Part shown: positions 46,222 through 55,194 of the stretch, piece by piece
Numbering within the stretch: the first letter of the stretch is position 1
How the letters are laid out: every line of letters begins with the position of its first letter
DNA from: Pacificoceanicola onchidii
GTDB taxonomy: Bacteria; Pseudomonadota; Alphaproteobacteria; Rhodobacterales; Rhodobacteraceae
NCBI RefSeq assembly: GCF_004804335.1
Contig: NZ_SRXY01000007.1
Span: forward strand, 186,001 to 250,000
Direction: 5' to 3'
Length of the DNA stretch: 64,000 nucleotides
Notes under the pieces: generated by a model
The model's database searches: none
What the model saw: only the letters and a program-made list of their open reading frames with translations
Told to the model about the DNA's origin: nothing
Program-made: the position numbers and the translations under genes

Positions 46222-48729
46222 ATGAAAACCCATGTGAAAGCTCTCGTTGTTGGCGGCGGTGCCGTCGGCACCTCCATCGCCTATCATCTTGCCAAGGCCG
46301 GTTGGGACGATGTCATGCTTATCGAACGCGATGAGCTGACCTCGGGCAGCACATGGCACGCCGCCGGCCTTCTGCCGCTGTTCAACATGTCCTATGCGAC
46401 AACCCACATTCACAAGTATTCGGTCGATTTCTACAAGACGCTTGAGGAAGAGACCGGGCTGAATGCCGGCTTTGCCGTGGTGGGCAACCTGCGCATGGCG
46501 CAGACGCAGGATCGCATGGACGAATACATGCTCTATGCTTCCACCGCCGAGACCTGCGGCGTGGCCTATGAGTGGCTGACCCCGGAGCAGATCAAGGAGC
46601 GCTGGCCGCTGATCGAGACCGGCGATCTCAAGGGCGCGATCTATCACACCGAAGACGGCTACATTAACCCCGCTGACGTGACCCAAGCCATGGCCAAGGG
46701 CGCCCGCCAGCGCGGCGTCGAGATCGTGCGCAAGATGCAGGCCGATGCCTTCCACTGGACCGGCACCCATTGGGAAGTCACCTGCACCAAGATGGTGGAA
46801 AAGGGCGGCAACCTGATTGAATCGGATGAGCAGGTTGTGATCACCGCCGAGCATGTTGTCACCGCCAGCGGCAACCACGCGCAGCGCACCGCCAAGATGC
46901 TGGGTATCAAGATGCCCGCCATTCCGGTGGAGCACACGTTTATCGTGATGGACAAAGACCCGGAGCTGGTCAAATGGCGCGAGGCGGGCAACCCGGAGCA
47001 CCCGGTTGTGCGCGATGCGGACAATGAGAGCTATGCCCGCGAAGAGCGCGGCGGCTGGATCCTCGGTATCTACGAGCACGGAGCACCTGCGCGGTTCGAG
47101 CATGGCGTGCCGGACAGCTTCCGCGCCGACCTCTTCCCGCTCGATCTGGACCGGATTGCCGATCAGTACATGGCCATGGCCGAGCGCGTGCCCTCCTGTG
47201 CCGAGAGCGGTCTCAAGGACGATTTCAACGGCCCGATCTGCTACACGCCCGACGGCAACCCGCTGGTCGGCCCGGCGCCGGGGCTGCGCAACATGTGGCT
47301 GGCTGAGGGCTTCTCCTTCGGGATCACCGCCGCAGGCGGCACCGGCTATTACCTCGCGCAGATGATGGTCGATGGTGAGGCCGAGATCGACATGGCCTCG
47401 CTCGACCCCAAGCGCTATTCGTCGAACTGGATGACCACCGAGTTCGCGGCACGCAAGAACGAAGAGTGTTATGAGCACGTTTACATCCTGCACCACCCGG
47501 ACGAAGAGCGCCCCGCCGCACGGCCGCTGCGCTGCTCCCCCGCCTATGACCGCCAGGCCGCGCGCGGCGCGCAATTCGGCTGGGTCAACGGCTGGGAACG
47601 CCCGAACTACTACGGCCCCGTCGGCGCGCCGGAGGACTTCGATGCGCAGGCCCGCTCGTTCCGCCGCGGCGGTTGGTGGCAGCATGCCGTGGAAGAGGCC
47701 AAGGCGATCCGTGAGGGTGTTGGCCTGATCGACGCCACCGCCTTCACCAAGCATATCGTAAAGGGCGCGGGCGCAACCGCGTTCCTTGATTGGTTCACCT
47801 GCAACAAGCTGCCGAAAGTGGGCCGCATCAACCTGACCTATGCGCTGACCGCGCTGGGCACCACGCGCACGGAATACACCATCGTGCGCCTGAGCGAGGA
47901 CGAATATTACCTCGTCTCCGCCGGGGCCTGGTCCGAATATGACGCCGACTATCTCAGGAAGGCGATCGAGGACAAGGAAGCCGAGTTTGGCCGCATCGAG
48001 ATGCAGGACGTGACCACGCAATGGGGCGTTTTTGCCATCGCCGGGCCGAAATCGCGCGATGTGCTCAAAGAGGTCATCAAGGACGCCGATCCCGAAACCG
48101 CCCTGTCGAACAAGCGCTTCCCCTGGCTCTCCGCCCGCCAGATCGAACTGGGCATGTGCCCGGTCAACGCGATCCGCGTGGCCTACACCGGCGAGCTTGG
48201 CTGGGAGCTGCATCACCCGATCGAGATGCAGAACTACCTCTTCGACCTGCTTGAGAAAGCCGGTGAGAAGCATGGTATGAAGCTGGTCGGCGCACGGGCG
48301 CAGAACTGGCTGCGTCAGGAGAAATCCTACCGCGCCTTTGGCAACGAACTGGGCCGCGACGCAACCCCGGCGGAGGCCGACCTGCCGCGTTTCATCGACC
48401 TGGGCAAGGACTTCTACGGCAAGGACAAGCTGGTCGAGACCGGCGTGCGGGTGAAGTGCTGCACGCTGCTGATCGACGGGCCGGAGGACGCCGATCCCTG
48501 GGGCCGCGAGGCGCTCTATACGCCGGAAGGCGAGCGCGCGGGGCGTCTGACATCGGGCGGCTACTCCGTGGCCTTCGAGAAGTCCATCGGCATGGGCTAT
48601 GTGAAGCCGGAGCAGGCGGTGGAAGGGACCAGGCTGAAGGTCAAAATCCTCGACCAGCTGTGGGACGCGGTTGTCACCTGCGACAGCCCCTATGATCCCA
48701 AGAACGAGACCATCCGCAAGGATGGGTGA
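46222..48729 (+). CDS. dimethylglycine/sarcosine dehydrogenase-like flavoprotein with GcvT domain
   Basis: This 835-residue protein has an N-terminal FAD (DAO-type) domain with V-V-G-G-G-A-V-G-T-S-I-A-Y-H at residues 9-22 and G-S-T-W-H-A-A-G, followed by a C-terminal aminomethyltransferase (GcvT) domain with Y-T-G-E-L-G-W-E and a C-terminal barrel region. This pairing is typical of dimethylglycine and sarcosine dehydrogenases, which oxidise N-methyl groups and pass formaldehyde equivalents to tetrahydrofolate. Substrate choice is not shown. It may serve glycine-betaine use, common in marine bacteria. Confidence 0.9.
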   Translation: MKTHVKALVVGGGAVGTSIAYHLAKAGWDDVMLIERDELTSGSTWHAAGLLPLFNMSYATTHIHKYSVDFYKTLEEETGLNAGFAVVGNLRMAQTQDRMDEYMLYASTAETCGVAYEWLTPEQIKERWPLIETGDLKGAIYHTEDGYINPADVTQAMAKGARQRGVEIVRKMQADAFHWTGTHWEVTCTKMVEKGGNLIESDEQVVITAEHVVTASGNHAQRTAKMLGIKMPAIPVEHTFIVMDKDPELVKWREAGNPEHPVVRDADNESYAREERGGWILGIYEHGAPARFEHGVPDSFRADLFPLDLDRIADQYMAMAERVPSCAESGLKDDFNGPICYTPDGNPLVGPAPGLRNMWLAEGFSFGITAAGGTGYYLAQMMVDGEAEIDMASLDPKRYSSNWMTTEFAARKNEECYEHVYILHHPDEERPAARPLRCSPAYDRQAARGAQFGWVNGWERPNYYGPVGAPEDFDAQARSFRRGGWWQHAVEEAKAIREGVGLIDATAFTKHIVKGAGATAFLDWFTCNKLPKVGRINLTYALTALGTTRTEYTIVRLSEDEYYLVSAGAWSEYDADYLRKAIEDKEAEFGRIEMQDVTTQWGVFAIAGPKSRDVLKEVIKDADPETALSNKRFPWLSARQIELGMCPVNAIRVAYTGELGWELHHPIEMQNYLFDLLEKAGEKHGMKLVGARAQNWLRQEKSYRAFGNELGRDATPAEADLPRFIDLGKDFYGKDKLVETGVRVKCCTLLIDGPEDADPWGREALYTPEGERAGRLTSGGYSVAFEKSIGMGYVKPEQAVEGTRLKVKILDQLWDAVVTCDSPYDPKNETIRKDG

Positions 48730-48748
48730 GCTATCGGATTAAAGATCG

Positions 48749-48779
48749 AAAGGCCGGGCGCGCAAGTGCCCGGCCTTTT
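48749..48779 (+). terminator. terminator after the flavoprotein gene
   Basis: AAAGGCCGGGC (48749-48759) pairs with GCCCGGCCTTTT (48768-48779). It lies between convergent genes. Confidence 0.88.
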
Positions 48780-48782
48780 GCA

Positions 48783-49247
48783 TTACATCGGGAGCCGCGC
48801 CACGCTCAGCGCCCGCCCCAGAAGACTGCCGGACAAAAGCCCGACTGGCACGCCCCAGCCGAAGCCAAAGGCCAGCCCAGCCGTCACCTCCGGCGCGATG
48901 CTTTGCCCGGCCCCTGCAATGAAGTTCGCGCAAAAGAGCACCAGCAGCGTGACAAGCGTCAGCCGCTCCCCGCGCAAATGCACCCGCGCGCCTTCCCGCC
49001 GGACGGTCCAGCGTGGTTGCAGGTGCAGACCCACCCAAACCCCGGCGCAGGCGGCCAGAAGCAAAAGCCCAAGCGCAACCGGGCCAAGAGACAAGGCACG
49101 ATTGACGGACAAGAGCCCAAGCAGCGGCATCAGGTATAGCACCCAGACCGGCGTGAGGCGGTCCTTGCAAGCGCGCAGACCAAGCAGGATCAGGACAATG
49201 AAAAGGGGGTAAACCCAAAGCGGGATGTTCACAAATATCTGGGCCAT
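48783..49247 (-). CDS. polytopic membrane protein of unknown function
   Basis: This 154-residue hydrophobic protein has four or five membrane segments. It starts M-A-Q-I-F-V-N-I-P-L-W-V-Y-P-L-F-I. A conserved-looking V-W-V-G-L-H-L-Q-P-R-W links segments 3 and 4. The nested longer frame (to 49434) is in another reading frame and less hydrophobic. I recognise no family. It is divergent from the YtoQ-like gene. Confidence 0.78.
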   Translation of the reverse strand: MAQIFVNIPLWVYPLFIVLILLGLRACKDRLTPVWVLYLMPLLGLLSVNRALSLGPVALGLLLLAACAGVWVGLHLQPRWTVRREGARVHLRGERLTLVTLLVLFCANFIAGAGQSIAPEVTAGLAFGFGWGVPVGLLSGSLLGRALSVARLPM

Positions 49248-49432
49248 GGTGGTCTCCTTGAAGGCGTGACACCATCAAACCGGCATGGGGCGAGGGCTCC
49301 AGCGCGGATGCGCGAACAGCGGCGCCATCGCGCCTGTGACAGCTCCCGTAACTGGCGCATCGCGAATGGCGGGTTGTGTTTGAGCTTTTCGGACCTAGGT
49401 TCGGGACAACGCAATCCAAAAGGAGACCCGAC

Positions 49433-49882
49433 ATGGGCCTGAATGTTTACCTGTCCGGCGAGATTCACACCGACTGGCGCGAGCAGATCATCGAGGCCTG
49501 CCAAGGGCTCGACGTGAGTTTCTCTGCCCCCGTCACGGACCACGCCGCCAGCGATGATTGCGGCGTGGCGATCCTTGGCGAGGAGCCGAACAAGTATTGG
49601 CACGACCACAAAGGCGCGATGGTCAACGCCATCCGCACCCGCAAAGGAATCGAGGATGCGGATGTGGTCGTGGTGCGCTTTGGCGAGAAATACAAACAGT
49701 GGAACGCGGCGTTTGATGCGGGGTTTGCGGCGGCGCTGGGCAAGTCGCTGATCATCCTGCAACAACCCGAGCATGACCACGCCCTGAAAGAGGTGGACGC
49801 CGCCGCGCTCGCCATGTGCCGCACGCCGGGGCAGGTGGCGGAGATCCTGCGCTATGTGCTGACCGGCGGTTTGCCAGCGTAA
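49433..49882 (+). CDS. YtoQ family protein
   Basis: This 149-residue protein starts M-G-L-N-V-Y-L-S-G-E-I-H-T-D-W-R after AAAAGGAG. It has the family patterns F-S-A-P-V-T-D-H, L-G-E-E-P-N-K-Y-W-H-D and F-G-E-K-Y-K-Q-W-N-A-A-F-D-A-G. YtoQ proteins resemble nucleoside 2-deoxyribosyltransferases, but their substrate is not established. It is a single-gene unit between intergenic palindromes. Confidence 0.85.
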   Translation: MGLNVYLSGEIHTDWREQIIEACQGLDVSFSAPVTDHAASDDCGVAILGEEPNKYWHDHKGAMVNAIRTRKGIEDADVVVVRFGEKYKQWNAAFDAGFAAALGKSLIILQQPEHDHALKEVDAAALAMCRTPGQVAEILRYVLTGGLPA

Positions 49883-50328
49883 CCTGATTTGATTCTTTCG
49901 CATCAGTGGAACAGCCGGTAGGGCGGGGCTAAAAAGCGCTTCGGGCTTTTGTTGTGACACGAATGCTCTGCCGCGCCTGAGGCGCTCTCAAGCCATTCGT
50001 GTCGCATTTTTTGGTAAGCCCGAAACGCGGCAAGCCCCGCGCCCGCCGCAGCAGGAGCGCTGGACGGGTTTGAGCAATTCCATGATGTGAAGCCTGAAAA
50101 GAGGCGGCCGCCAAGATACGGATAACGTGGCCGGGGCGTTTATCTCCCGGCGTATTCGCCTGATCAGATCGAACATCCCCCTGTGGGGCTGCCCGCGCAG
50201 CGTGGTGAAGGCCGCGCGGATCAATCCGAGTTTTCAGTTTGGATCCGGGGGTGATCCTGCGCGCAGGCAGTGAACAAGTGCTTACACCACCGCGCGGAGG
50301 TCCCGGGTCAGGCCCGGGACGCGCGCCC
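49883..50328. other. intergenic region with composite palindrome
   Basis: This 446-base gap holds the long composite palindrome at 49918-50046 and, near its end, GTCCCGGGTCAGGCCCGGGAC (50299-50319), a hairpin resembling repeats at 35.5 and 63.9 kb. Open frames here are short and on the reverse side of the GST gene. I see no gene I can support. Confidence 0.6.
49918..50046. repeat. composite nested palindrome of about 125 bp
   Basis: Arms pair from outside in: GGGCGGGGCT (49921-49930) with AGCCCCGCGCCC (50033-50044), TTCGGGCTT (49940-49948) with AAGCCCGAA (50016-50024), GACACGAATG (49956-49965) with CATTCGTGTC (49994-50003), and central GCGCCTgAGGCGC (49973-49985). It forms an extended cruciform. 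Confidence 0.88.
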
Positions 50329-51024
50329 TCAACGGGGCGGTGTGTTCAGCCCGATCTGCACCGCGGGGCGCGCAAGGAAACGCTCCACATAGGCCACGCA
50401 GTTCGGGAAATCGCTCCAGCCGACGATCTCCTGCGCGCCATAGAATTCCAGCCCCCGCAGCCATGGTGCCAGCGCGATATCGGCGATGGAATACTCCCCC
50501 GCGATCCAGTCCCGCCCTTCCAGCGCGCCGTCGAGCACCGCCAGAAGGCGCTTTGCTTCGTTGATGTAGCGCTCGCGCGGGAGCGGGTCTTCCACCGCGC
50601 TGCCGGCGAATTTGGTGAAGAACCCGAGCTGGCCGAACATCGGGCCAACCCCGCCCATCTGGAACATCAGCCACTGGATTACCTCGGCGCGCTTTGCCGC
50701 GTCGGAGCCGATCAGCCGGCCCGCCTTGTCCGCCAGATAAATCAGGATCGCACCGCTTTCGAACAGGCCCAGAGGCGCGCCGGTTGGCCCGTTCGGGTCA
50801 ATGATCGCGGGGATCTTGTTGTTGGGGTTTAGGCTCAGGAACTCCGGACTTTTGACATCCGCATCCGACAGCGTCACCCGGTGCGCCTCGTATGGCAGGC
50901 CAAGCTCTTCGAGCAAGATGGCCACCTTCACCCCGTTCGGCGTGGGGAAGCTATAGAGCTGAATGCGGTCCGGGTGCTGCGCGGGCCAACGTTTGGTGAT
51001 CGGGAAGTCTGACAGATCCGACAT
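50329..51024 (-). CDS. glutathione S-transferase (YghU/Ure2-like)
   Basis: This 231-residue protein has a thioredoxin-like N-terminal half (I-Q-L-Y-S-F-P-T-P-N-G-V-K-V near residue 21; N-K-I-P-A-I and E-S-G-A-I glutathione-binding motifs) and a helical C-terminal domain with D-I-A-L-A-P-W. The N-terminal extension and T-P-N-G motif fit the nu-class/Ure2-like group with disulfide reductase activity. It starts at M-S-D-L-S-D-F-P, not at the frame's upstream ATG. Confidence 0.9.
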   Translation of the reverse strand: MSDLSDFPITKRWPAQHPDRIQLYSFPTPNGVKVAILLEELGLPYEAHRVTLSDADVKSPEFLSLNPNNKIPAIIDPNGPTGAPLGLFESGAILIYLADKAGRLIGSDAAKRAEVIQWLMFQMGGVGPMFGQLGFFTKFAGSAVEDPLPRERYINEAKRLLAVLDGALEGRDWIAGEYSIADIALAPWLRGLEFYGAQEIVGWSDFPNCVAYVERFLARPAVQIGLNTPPR

Positions 51025-51178
51025 GGGCGTTTCCTTGGAATTTGCAAAAAGGGGGGAGGGCGGAAGGTGGTTTCCCACTGCCGCGATGCTGCTTTTGTGG
51101 GGATATGGGGCGGTAAATGGTTAAGATCAACAGGCGGCGTTTGTCCGCGATGCGAACAGGACAGTGAGGGGCACATCC

Positions 51179-51604
51179 ATGCTTCAGGAATTCAAGGACT
51201 TCATCGCCAAGGGCAATGTCATGGACATGGCCGTTGGTATCATCATCGGCGCGGCCTTTACCGCGATTGTCACGTCGCTGGTGGGCGACATCATCAACCC
51301 GCTCATCGCGCTGTTCACCGGCGGGATGGATTTCTCGGGCTGGTTCTATGCGCTGGACGGCGGCGAGTATGCCTCGATCACCGCAGCCGAAGAAGCAGGC
51401 GCGCCGATCTTTGCCATTGGCCGGTTTGTCATGGCGATCACCAACTTCCTGATCATCGCCTTCGTGGTGTTCATGCTGGTGAAAACGGTTAACCGCGTCA
51501 AGGAAGCCGCGGAAGAGGAAGAAGCAGCAGCTGAAGAAGAGGCACCGGCGGGCCCGAGCGAGCTGGACGTTCTTCTCGAAATTCGCGACTCGCTCAAGAA
51601 GTGA
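51179..51604 (+). CDS. mscL: large-conductance mechanosensitive channel
   Basis: This 141-residue protein starts [24 protein letters not shown], the conserved first helix and pore-lining segment. A second membrane segment lies near residues 80-100, followed by an acidic tail (E-E-E-E-A) and a C-terminal helix L-L-E-I-R-D-S-L. It releases solutes under osmotic downshock. The start at 51179 follows GAGGGG. A terminator follows. Confidence 0.96.
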   Translation: MLQEFKDFIAKGNVMDMAVGIIIGAAFTAIVTSLVGDIINPLIALFTGGMDFSGWFYALDGGEYASITAAEEAGAPIFAIGRFVMAITNFLIIAFVVFMLVKTVNRVKEAAEEEEAAAEEEAPAGPSELDVLLEIRDSLKK

Positions 51605-51628
51605 CGCGAATAGGTTCGGTAACGAGTT

Positions 51629-51653
51629 GGCCCGCCTTTTGGCGGGCCTTTTT
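51629..51653 (+). terminator. terminator after mscL
   Basis: GGCCCGCC-tttt-GGCGGGCC (51629-51648) is followed by five T. It lies between mscL and the convergent WYL gene. Confidence 0.92.
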
Positions 51654-52330
51654 CATCTGTGGCACTCTTCGAGCGCCATATAGGCAGCCAGCCCCTGTTC
51701 CGGGTGATTATCGAAATGCGCATCGGTCTCCCAAAGCGAGACGATGCGGTCATTGCGGAAGGTTCGGAAGTCCTGCCGCAGGCGGCACCAGCCCGCGACC
51801 ATCCAGCCCACGGGCAGATCCCACACCACCAGCGGGTTGATCTGGCGTTCCTGCGCGGGGGCATCGTTGGTGCGGTAAGACAGGCCAAGCACGCGCCGCT
51901 CCCGGATGGCTTTGCGCACGGTAGAGAGCGCCTCAAGGCTGCTGTCCTGCCGGTGCAGCGAGTAGTAGGGCGCATCCAGAAGCCGCCGCTCTTCGGGGGC
52001 GGGCAGACCGGCCTGAATCTTGGCGCGGGCTTCACGGGCGGCGGCGGCGAGGGACGGATCGCCGGTACGCTCGACAAAAGCCAGCCCGACGGCGAGTGCG
52101 TCAAGCTGGTCATGGGTGAAGGTCGGGTTCGGCAGATCGAAGCCGGGGCGCAGCACATAGCCAACCCCGGCCTCCCCGTCGATTGGCAGGCCGGACGCCT
52201 GAAGGTGAGCAATGTCGCGGTAGACCGTGCTGAGACTGATCTCGAACCGCTCTGCCAGATCGGAGGCGCGGGTGACGCCGGAGGCGCGCAATTCGTTGAC
52301 CATTCGGAAAAGGCGTTCGGCGCGGCGCAT
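51653..52330 (-). CDS. WYL-domain transcriptional regulator (YafY type)
   Basis: This 225-residue protein has an N-terminal DeoR-like helix-turn-helix (L-A-E-R-F-E-I-S-L-S-T-V-Y-R-D-I near residues 25-40) and a WYL ligand-binding half with V-L-G-L-S-Y-R-T-N and P-L-V-V-W-D-L-P-V-G-W. Such proteins sense small molecules or nucleic acids. Its targets are unknown. The RidA-like gene lies 65 bases upstream on the same strand and may be regulated by it. Confidence 0.88.
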   Translation of the reverse strand: MRRAERLFRMVNELRASGVTRASDLAERFEISLSTVYRDIAHLQASGLPIDGEAGVGYVLRPGFDLPNPTFTHDQLDALAVGLAFVERTGDPSLAAAAREARAKIQAGLPAPEERRLLDAPYYSLHRQDSSLEALSTVRKAIRERRVLGLSYRTNDAPAQERQINPLVVWDLPVGWMVAGWCRLRQDFRTFRNDRIVSLWETDAHFDNHPEQGLAAYMALEECHR

Positions 52331-52394
52331 GGCGGTCTCCTTGGTTTGACGGGAGCATGACCCTGGGGCGGGTCATGCCACACGAGGTACGAAG

Positions 52395-52790
52395 TCAGGC
52401 CAGAGCCTCTGCCTCAATCTCGAACATCAGAGGCGCGATGGCCAGCCGTGTCACGCCGAGCAGGGACATGGGCGGGCGGACACCTTCCGGGCCGAAGGTC
52501 CTGCCGAGCAGGTCGAAGTTCTTCAGGGCGGCGTCCACATCGGTGGCGTATATGCGCAATGAGACCACGTTGGCCGGGCTCATGCCAGCCTCAGTCAGAA
52601 CGGATTTGAGGTTCTCCAAAGCCAGCGCGATTTGCGCGCGCATGTCGCCGGGGTGCTTCGGCGCGCCGGTTTCATCGACGGCGGTCTGTCCCGCGACGAT
52701 GAGCCGCCGGGAGGCTCCTGTCACCACTTCACCCTGATTGTAGCCAAGCGGAAGAGACCAGGGCCAGGGGTTGATTGCGTTTCGTTCCAT
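52395..52790 (-). CDS. RidA family (YjgF/YER057c) protein
   Basis: This 131-residue protein starts M-E-R-N-A-I-N-P-W-P-W. The family signature G-Q-T-A-V-D near residue 35 and the region R-P-P-M-S-L-L-G-V-T-R-L are visible; the usual arginine of enamine deaminases appears as R-P-P. RidA proteins hydrolyse reactive enamine or imine intermediates. The nested 1.4-kb frame upstream of it is a shadow of the cation-efflux gene on the opposite strand. Confidence 0.85.
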   Translation of the reverse strand: MERNAINPWPWSLPLGYNQGEVVTGASRRLIVAGQTAVDETGAPKHPGDMRAQIALALENLKSVLTEAGMSPANVVSLRIYATDVDAALKNFDLLGRTFGPEGVRPPMSLLGVTRLAIAPLMFEIEAEALA

Positions 52791-52940
52791 GGGGTTACAG
52801 CCTTTCGTGCCTGTTGTGATAGCTCCTTTGACCACAGCCCTCCTGTCACCGTGGTGAGAGGAGTGTTTTGCAGCGATTGAGGACTGGTTGCCGCCCTGCG
52901 CGGGGGAGGCTATGACGCAGGCGGATTGCGGAGCCCCGGT

Positions 52941-53828
52941 ATGACCAACGCCAAGACACTCGCTTTCGGCAGCGTGGCCGTTGCCCTGATCGTTCTGGCG
53001 ATCAAGGCGCTGGCGTGGTGGGTGAGCGGCTCTGTGGCGCTGATGTCCGACGCGCTGGAAAGCGTGGTGAACGTGGCCACCGCCGCCGCCGCGCTCTGGG
53101 CGGTGCATGTGGCCTCGCAACCGGCGGACGACGATCACCCGTTCGGGCATCACAAGGCGGAATACTTCAGCGCGGTTCTGGAAGGGGTGCTGATTGTCAT
53201 CGCGGCGATTTTCATTCTGCGCGCGGCCTGGGACGGCTTTACCAGTCCGCCGCCGCAGATCGAGGCCTGGCCTGGGCTCGCGATCAACATTCTGGCCTCG
53301 GTGATCAACGGCGCGTGGTGTTTTGTGCTGCTGCGACGGGGGCGCGCGCTGCGCTCGCCCGCGCTGGAGGCGGACGGGCGGCATCTGTTGACCGATGTTG
53401 TCTCTTCTGTCGGGGTGACGATCGGGGTGCTTCTGGCGGTGATGACCGGCTGGCTCTGGCTCGACGCCGCGCTGGCGGCGCTGGTCGCGGTCAACATCCT
53501 GTGGTCCGGCTGGCGGGTGATCCGCTCCTCGGTGGGCGGGCTGATGGACGAAAGCGTGCCGGTGGCAGACCTTGACGAGATGCGGGCGCTGATTGCGCAG
53601 AACGCGGACGGGGCGGTCGAGGCGCATGACCTCAAGGCGCGCCACGCGGGCCGCGCGACCTTCATCGAATTTCACCTCGTTGTGCCGGGCGAGATGACGG
53701 TGGACGAGGCGCATGACATCTGCGACCGGATCGAGGCGGCCCTGCAGGGCGCGATCAGCCAATGCACCGTGACGATCCATGTGGAGCCGGAGCACAAGGC
53801 GAAGCATTCGGGGATCGTGGTGCTCTGA
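52941..53828 (+). CDS. cation diffusion facilitator family transporter
   Basis: This 295-residue protein has an N-terminal membrane domain with six segments. Metal-binding S-D-A-L-E-S-V-V-N and H-P-F-G-H-H-K-A-E in loop 2, and D-G-R-H-L-L-T-D-V in segment 5, are the CDF signature. The C-terminal cytoplasmic domain (A-H-D-L-K-A-R-H-A-G) has the usual ferredoxin-like pattern. It exports Zn, Mn, Fe or Co; selectivity is not certain. Confidence 0.93.
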   Translation: MTNAKTLAFGSVAVALIVLAIKALAWWVSGSVALMSDALESVVNVATAAAALWAVHVASQPADDDHPFGHHKAEYFSAVLEGVLIVIAAIFILRAAWDGFTSPPPQIEAWPGLAINILASVINGAWCFVLLRRGRALRSPALEADGRHLLTDVVSSVGVTIGVLLAVMTGWLWLDAALAALVAVNILWSGWRVIRSSVGGLMDESVPVADLDEMRALIAQNADGAVEAHDLKARHAGRATFIEFHLVVPGEMTVDEAHDICDRIEAALQGAISQCTVTIHVEPEHKAKHSGIVVL

Positions 53829-53831
53829 GGG

Positions 53832-53913
53832 AGGAAAATTCTTCGGGGAGAATTTTGTGGGGGCCAGCCCCCGTCCTGCGGACTCCCCCGAGGTATTTGG
53901 AGCCCAAAGAAAC
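53832..53913. repeat. REP-like intergenic repeat, copy 3
   Basis: This shows the same order as the copy at 30.9 kb: AT-rich hairpin (AAAATTCTTC / GAATTTT), GGGGGC-ca-GCCCCC, GTCCTGCGGAC, and GAGGTATTTGGAGCCCAAAG. It sits between the convergent transporter and ald genes. Confidence 0.8.
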
Positions 53914-53914
53914 A

Positions 53915-53944
53915 GGCGGGCCCGGGGGGATGGGCCCGCCTTTT
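53915..53944 (+). terminator. terminator between transporter and ald
   Basis: GGCGGGCCC (53915-53923) pairs with GGGCCCGCC (53932-53940), followed by TTTT. It may act on both strands. Confidence 0.85.
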
Positions 53945-53949
53945 GGGTT

Positions 53950-55065
53950 TTAGGCCGCGAGGGCCAGCGCTTCGGTGGTCTCGATCCCGAGCGCTTCGCC
54001 GACGGCTTTGTAGGTCAGCTTGCCTGCGTGGATGTTGAGGCCGTTGAGCAGGTGCGCATCGTCCATGCAGGCCTGCTTCCAGCCTTTGTCGGCGAGGGCC
54101 AGCATGTAGGGCATGGTGGCATTGCCGAGCGCGATGGTCGAAGTGCGGGCCACGGCGCCGGGCATATTGGCCACGCAGTAGTGCATGATGCCGTCGACGT
54201 CGTAGATCGGGTCCGCGTGGGTGGTCGCCCGCGAGGTTTCAAAGCAGCCGCCCTGATCGATGGCCACGTCCACAAGCGCCGCGCCGGGCTTCATCATGGG
54301 GAAGTGATCGCGGCGGACCAGCTTGGGGGCTGAGGCGCCGGGGATGAGGACCGCGCCGACAACCATGTCTGCCTGGGTCAGGTGCTCTTCGAGCAGGCCG
54401 GAGCTGGAGTAGCCGGTGCGGAAGACGGAGCCGAAGGTGTCGTCAAGGTAGCGCAGGCGGTCAAGCGAGCGGTCCAGAACGGTCACATCCGCGCCCATGC
54501 CTGCGGCGATACGGGCCGCGTGGGTGCCGACGACGCCGCCGCCGATGACCAGAACGCGGGCCGGGCCAACACCGGGCACGCCGCCCATCAGAACGCCGCG
54601 GCCGCCGTTGGCCTTTTGCAGGGTCCAGGCGCCCATTTGAGGCGCGAGACGGCCGGCCACTTCGGACATCGGCGCGAGCAGCGGCAGGCCGCCACGGGCG
54701 TCGGTCACGGTTTCATAGGCGATGGCGGTGCAGCCGGAGGCGAGGAGGTCGCGGGTCTGCTCCGGGTCGGGGGCGAGGTGGAGGTAGGTGAAGAGCAGCT
54801 GGCCTTCGCGCAGCATCTTGCGCTCACCGGCCTGCGGCTCCTTGACCTTCACGATCATGTCTGCGCTGGCGAAAATCTCTTCGGCGGTGTCCAGAATGGT
54901 TGCGCCTGCGGCCACATAATCCGCGTCCGCAAAACCGGCGCCAATCCCTGCGCCTTTCTGAACCACCACGCTGTGGCCGTGGGCGATGGCTTCCTGCGCC
55001 GCATTGGGCGTCAGGCCGACGCGGAATTCCTGCGGTTTGATTTCTGTGGGGCATCCGATTTTCAT
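53950..55065 (-). CDS. ald: alanine dehydrogenase
   Basis: This 371-residue protein starts [10 protein letters not shown]. Substrate- and NAD-binding motifs are E-x-R-V-G-L-T-P, [18 protein letters not shown] and A-I-D-Q-G-G. It interconverts alanine and pyruvate plus ammonia. A divergent Lrp-type regulator lies 129 bases away, an arrangement common for ald/aldR pairs. The longer frame to 55311 reads into the regulator gene. Confidence 0.95.
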   Translation of the reverse strand: MKIGCPTEIKPQEFRVGLTPNAAQEAIAHGHSVVVQKGAGIGAGFADADYVAAGATILDTAEEIFASADMIVKVKEPQAGERKMLREGQLLFTYLHLAPDPEQTRDLLASGCTAIAYETVTDARGGLPLLAPMSEVAGRLAPQMGAWTLQKANGGRGVLMGGVPGVGPARVLVIGGGVVGTHAARIAAGMGADVTVLDRSLDRLRYLDDTFGSVFRTGYSSSGLLEEHLTQADMVVGAVLIPGASAPKLVRRDHFPMMKPGAALVDVAIDQGGCFETSRATTHADPIYDVDGIMHYCVANMPGAVARTSTIALGNATMPYMLALADKGWKQACMDDAHLLNGLNIHAGKLTYKAVGEALGIETTEALALAA

Positions 55066-55149
55066 GGCGAGTCTCCTGTTCTCTTTGACAGAATGTCGCA
55101 GAAGGTGCGTGCAATTTGCTTCTGCATTTGAAGCGCCGTGTGTTAACTT

Positions 55150-55167
55150 TTCGAAGAATCCTTCGAT
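55150..55167. promoter_or_regulatory. inverted repeat between ald and its Lrp-type regulator
   Basis: TTCGAAG (55150-55156) and CTTCGAT (55161-55167) form a palindrome with a four-base spacer in the divergent promoter region. Its size and position fit an Lrp/AsnC operator. Confidence 0.55.
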
Positions 55168-55194
55168 GAAATGCGCTAACAGCGGGAGAACCTT

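Noticed and set aside
46171-48273. Minus-strand frame of 700 codons across the flavoprotein gene
   Set aside because: Antisense of a gene with clear FAD and GcvT signatures.
48739-49434. Minus-strand frame of 231 codons overlapping the polytopic membrane protein
   Set aside because: The other frame (48783-49247) is strongly hydrophobic with a sensible start; this one is R- and A-rich without features.
52791-53807. Upstream extension of the RidA-like frame
   Set aside because: It runs antisense through the cation-efflux gene; RidA proteins are about 130 residues and the ATG at 52790 fits.
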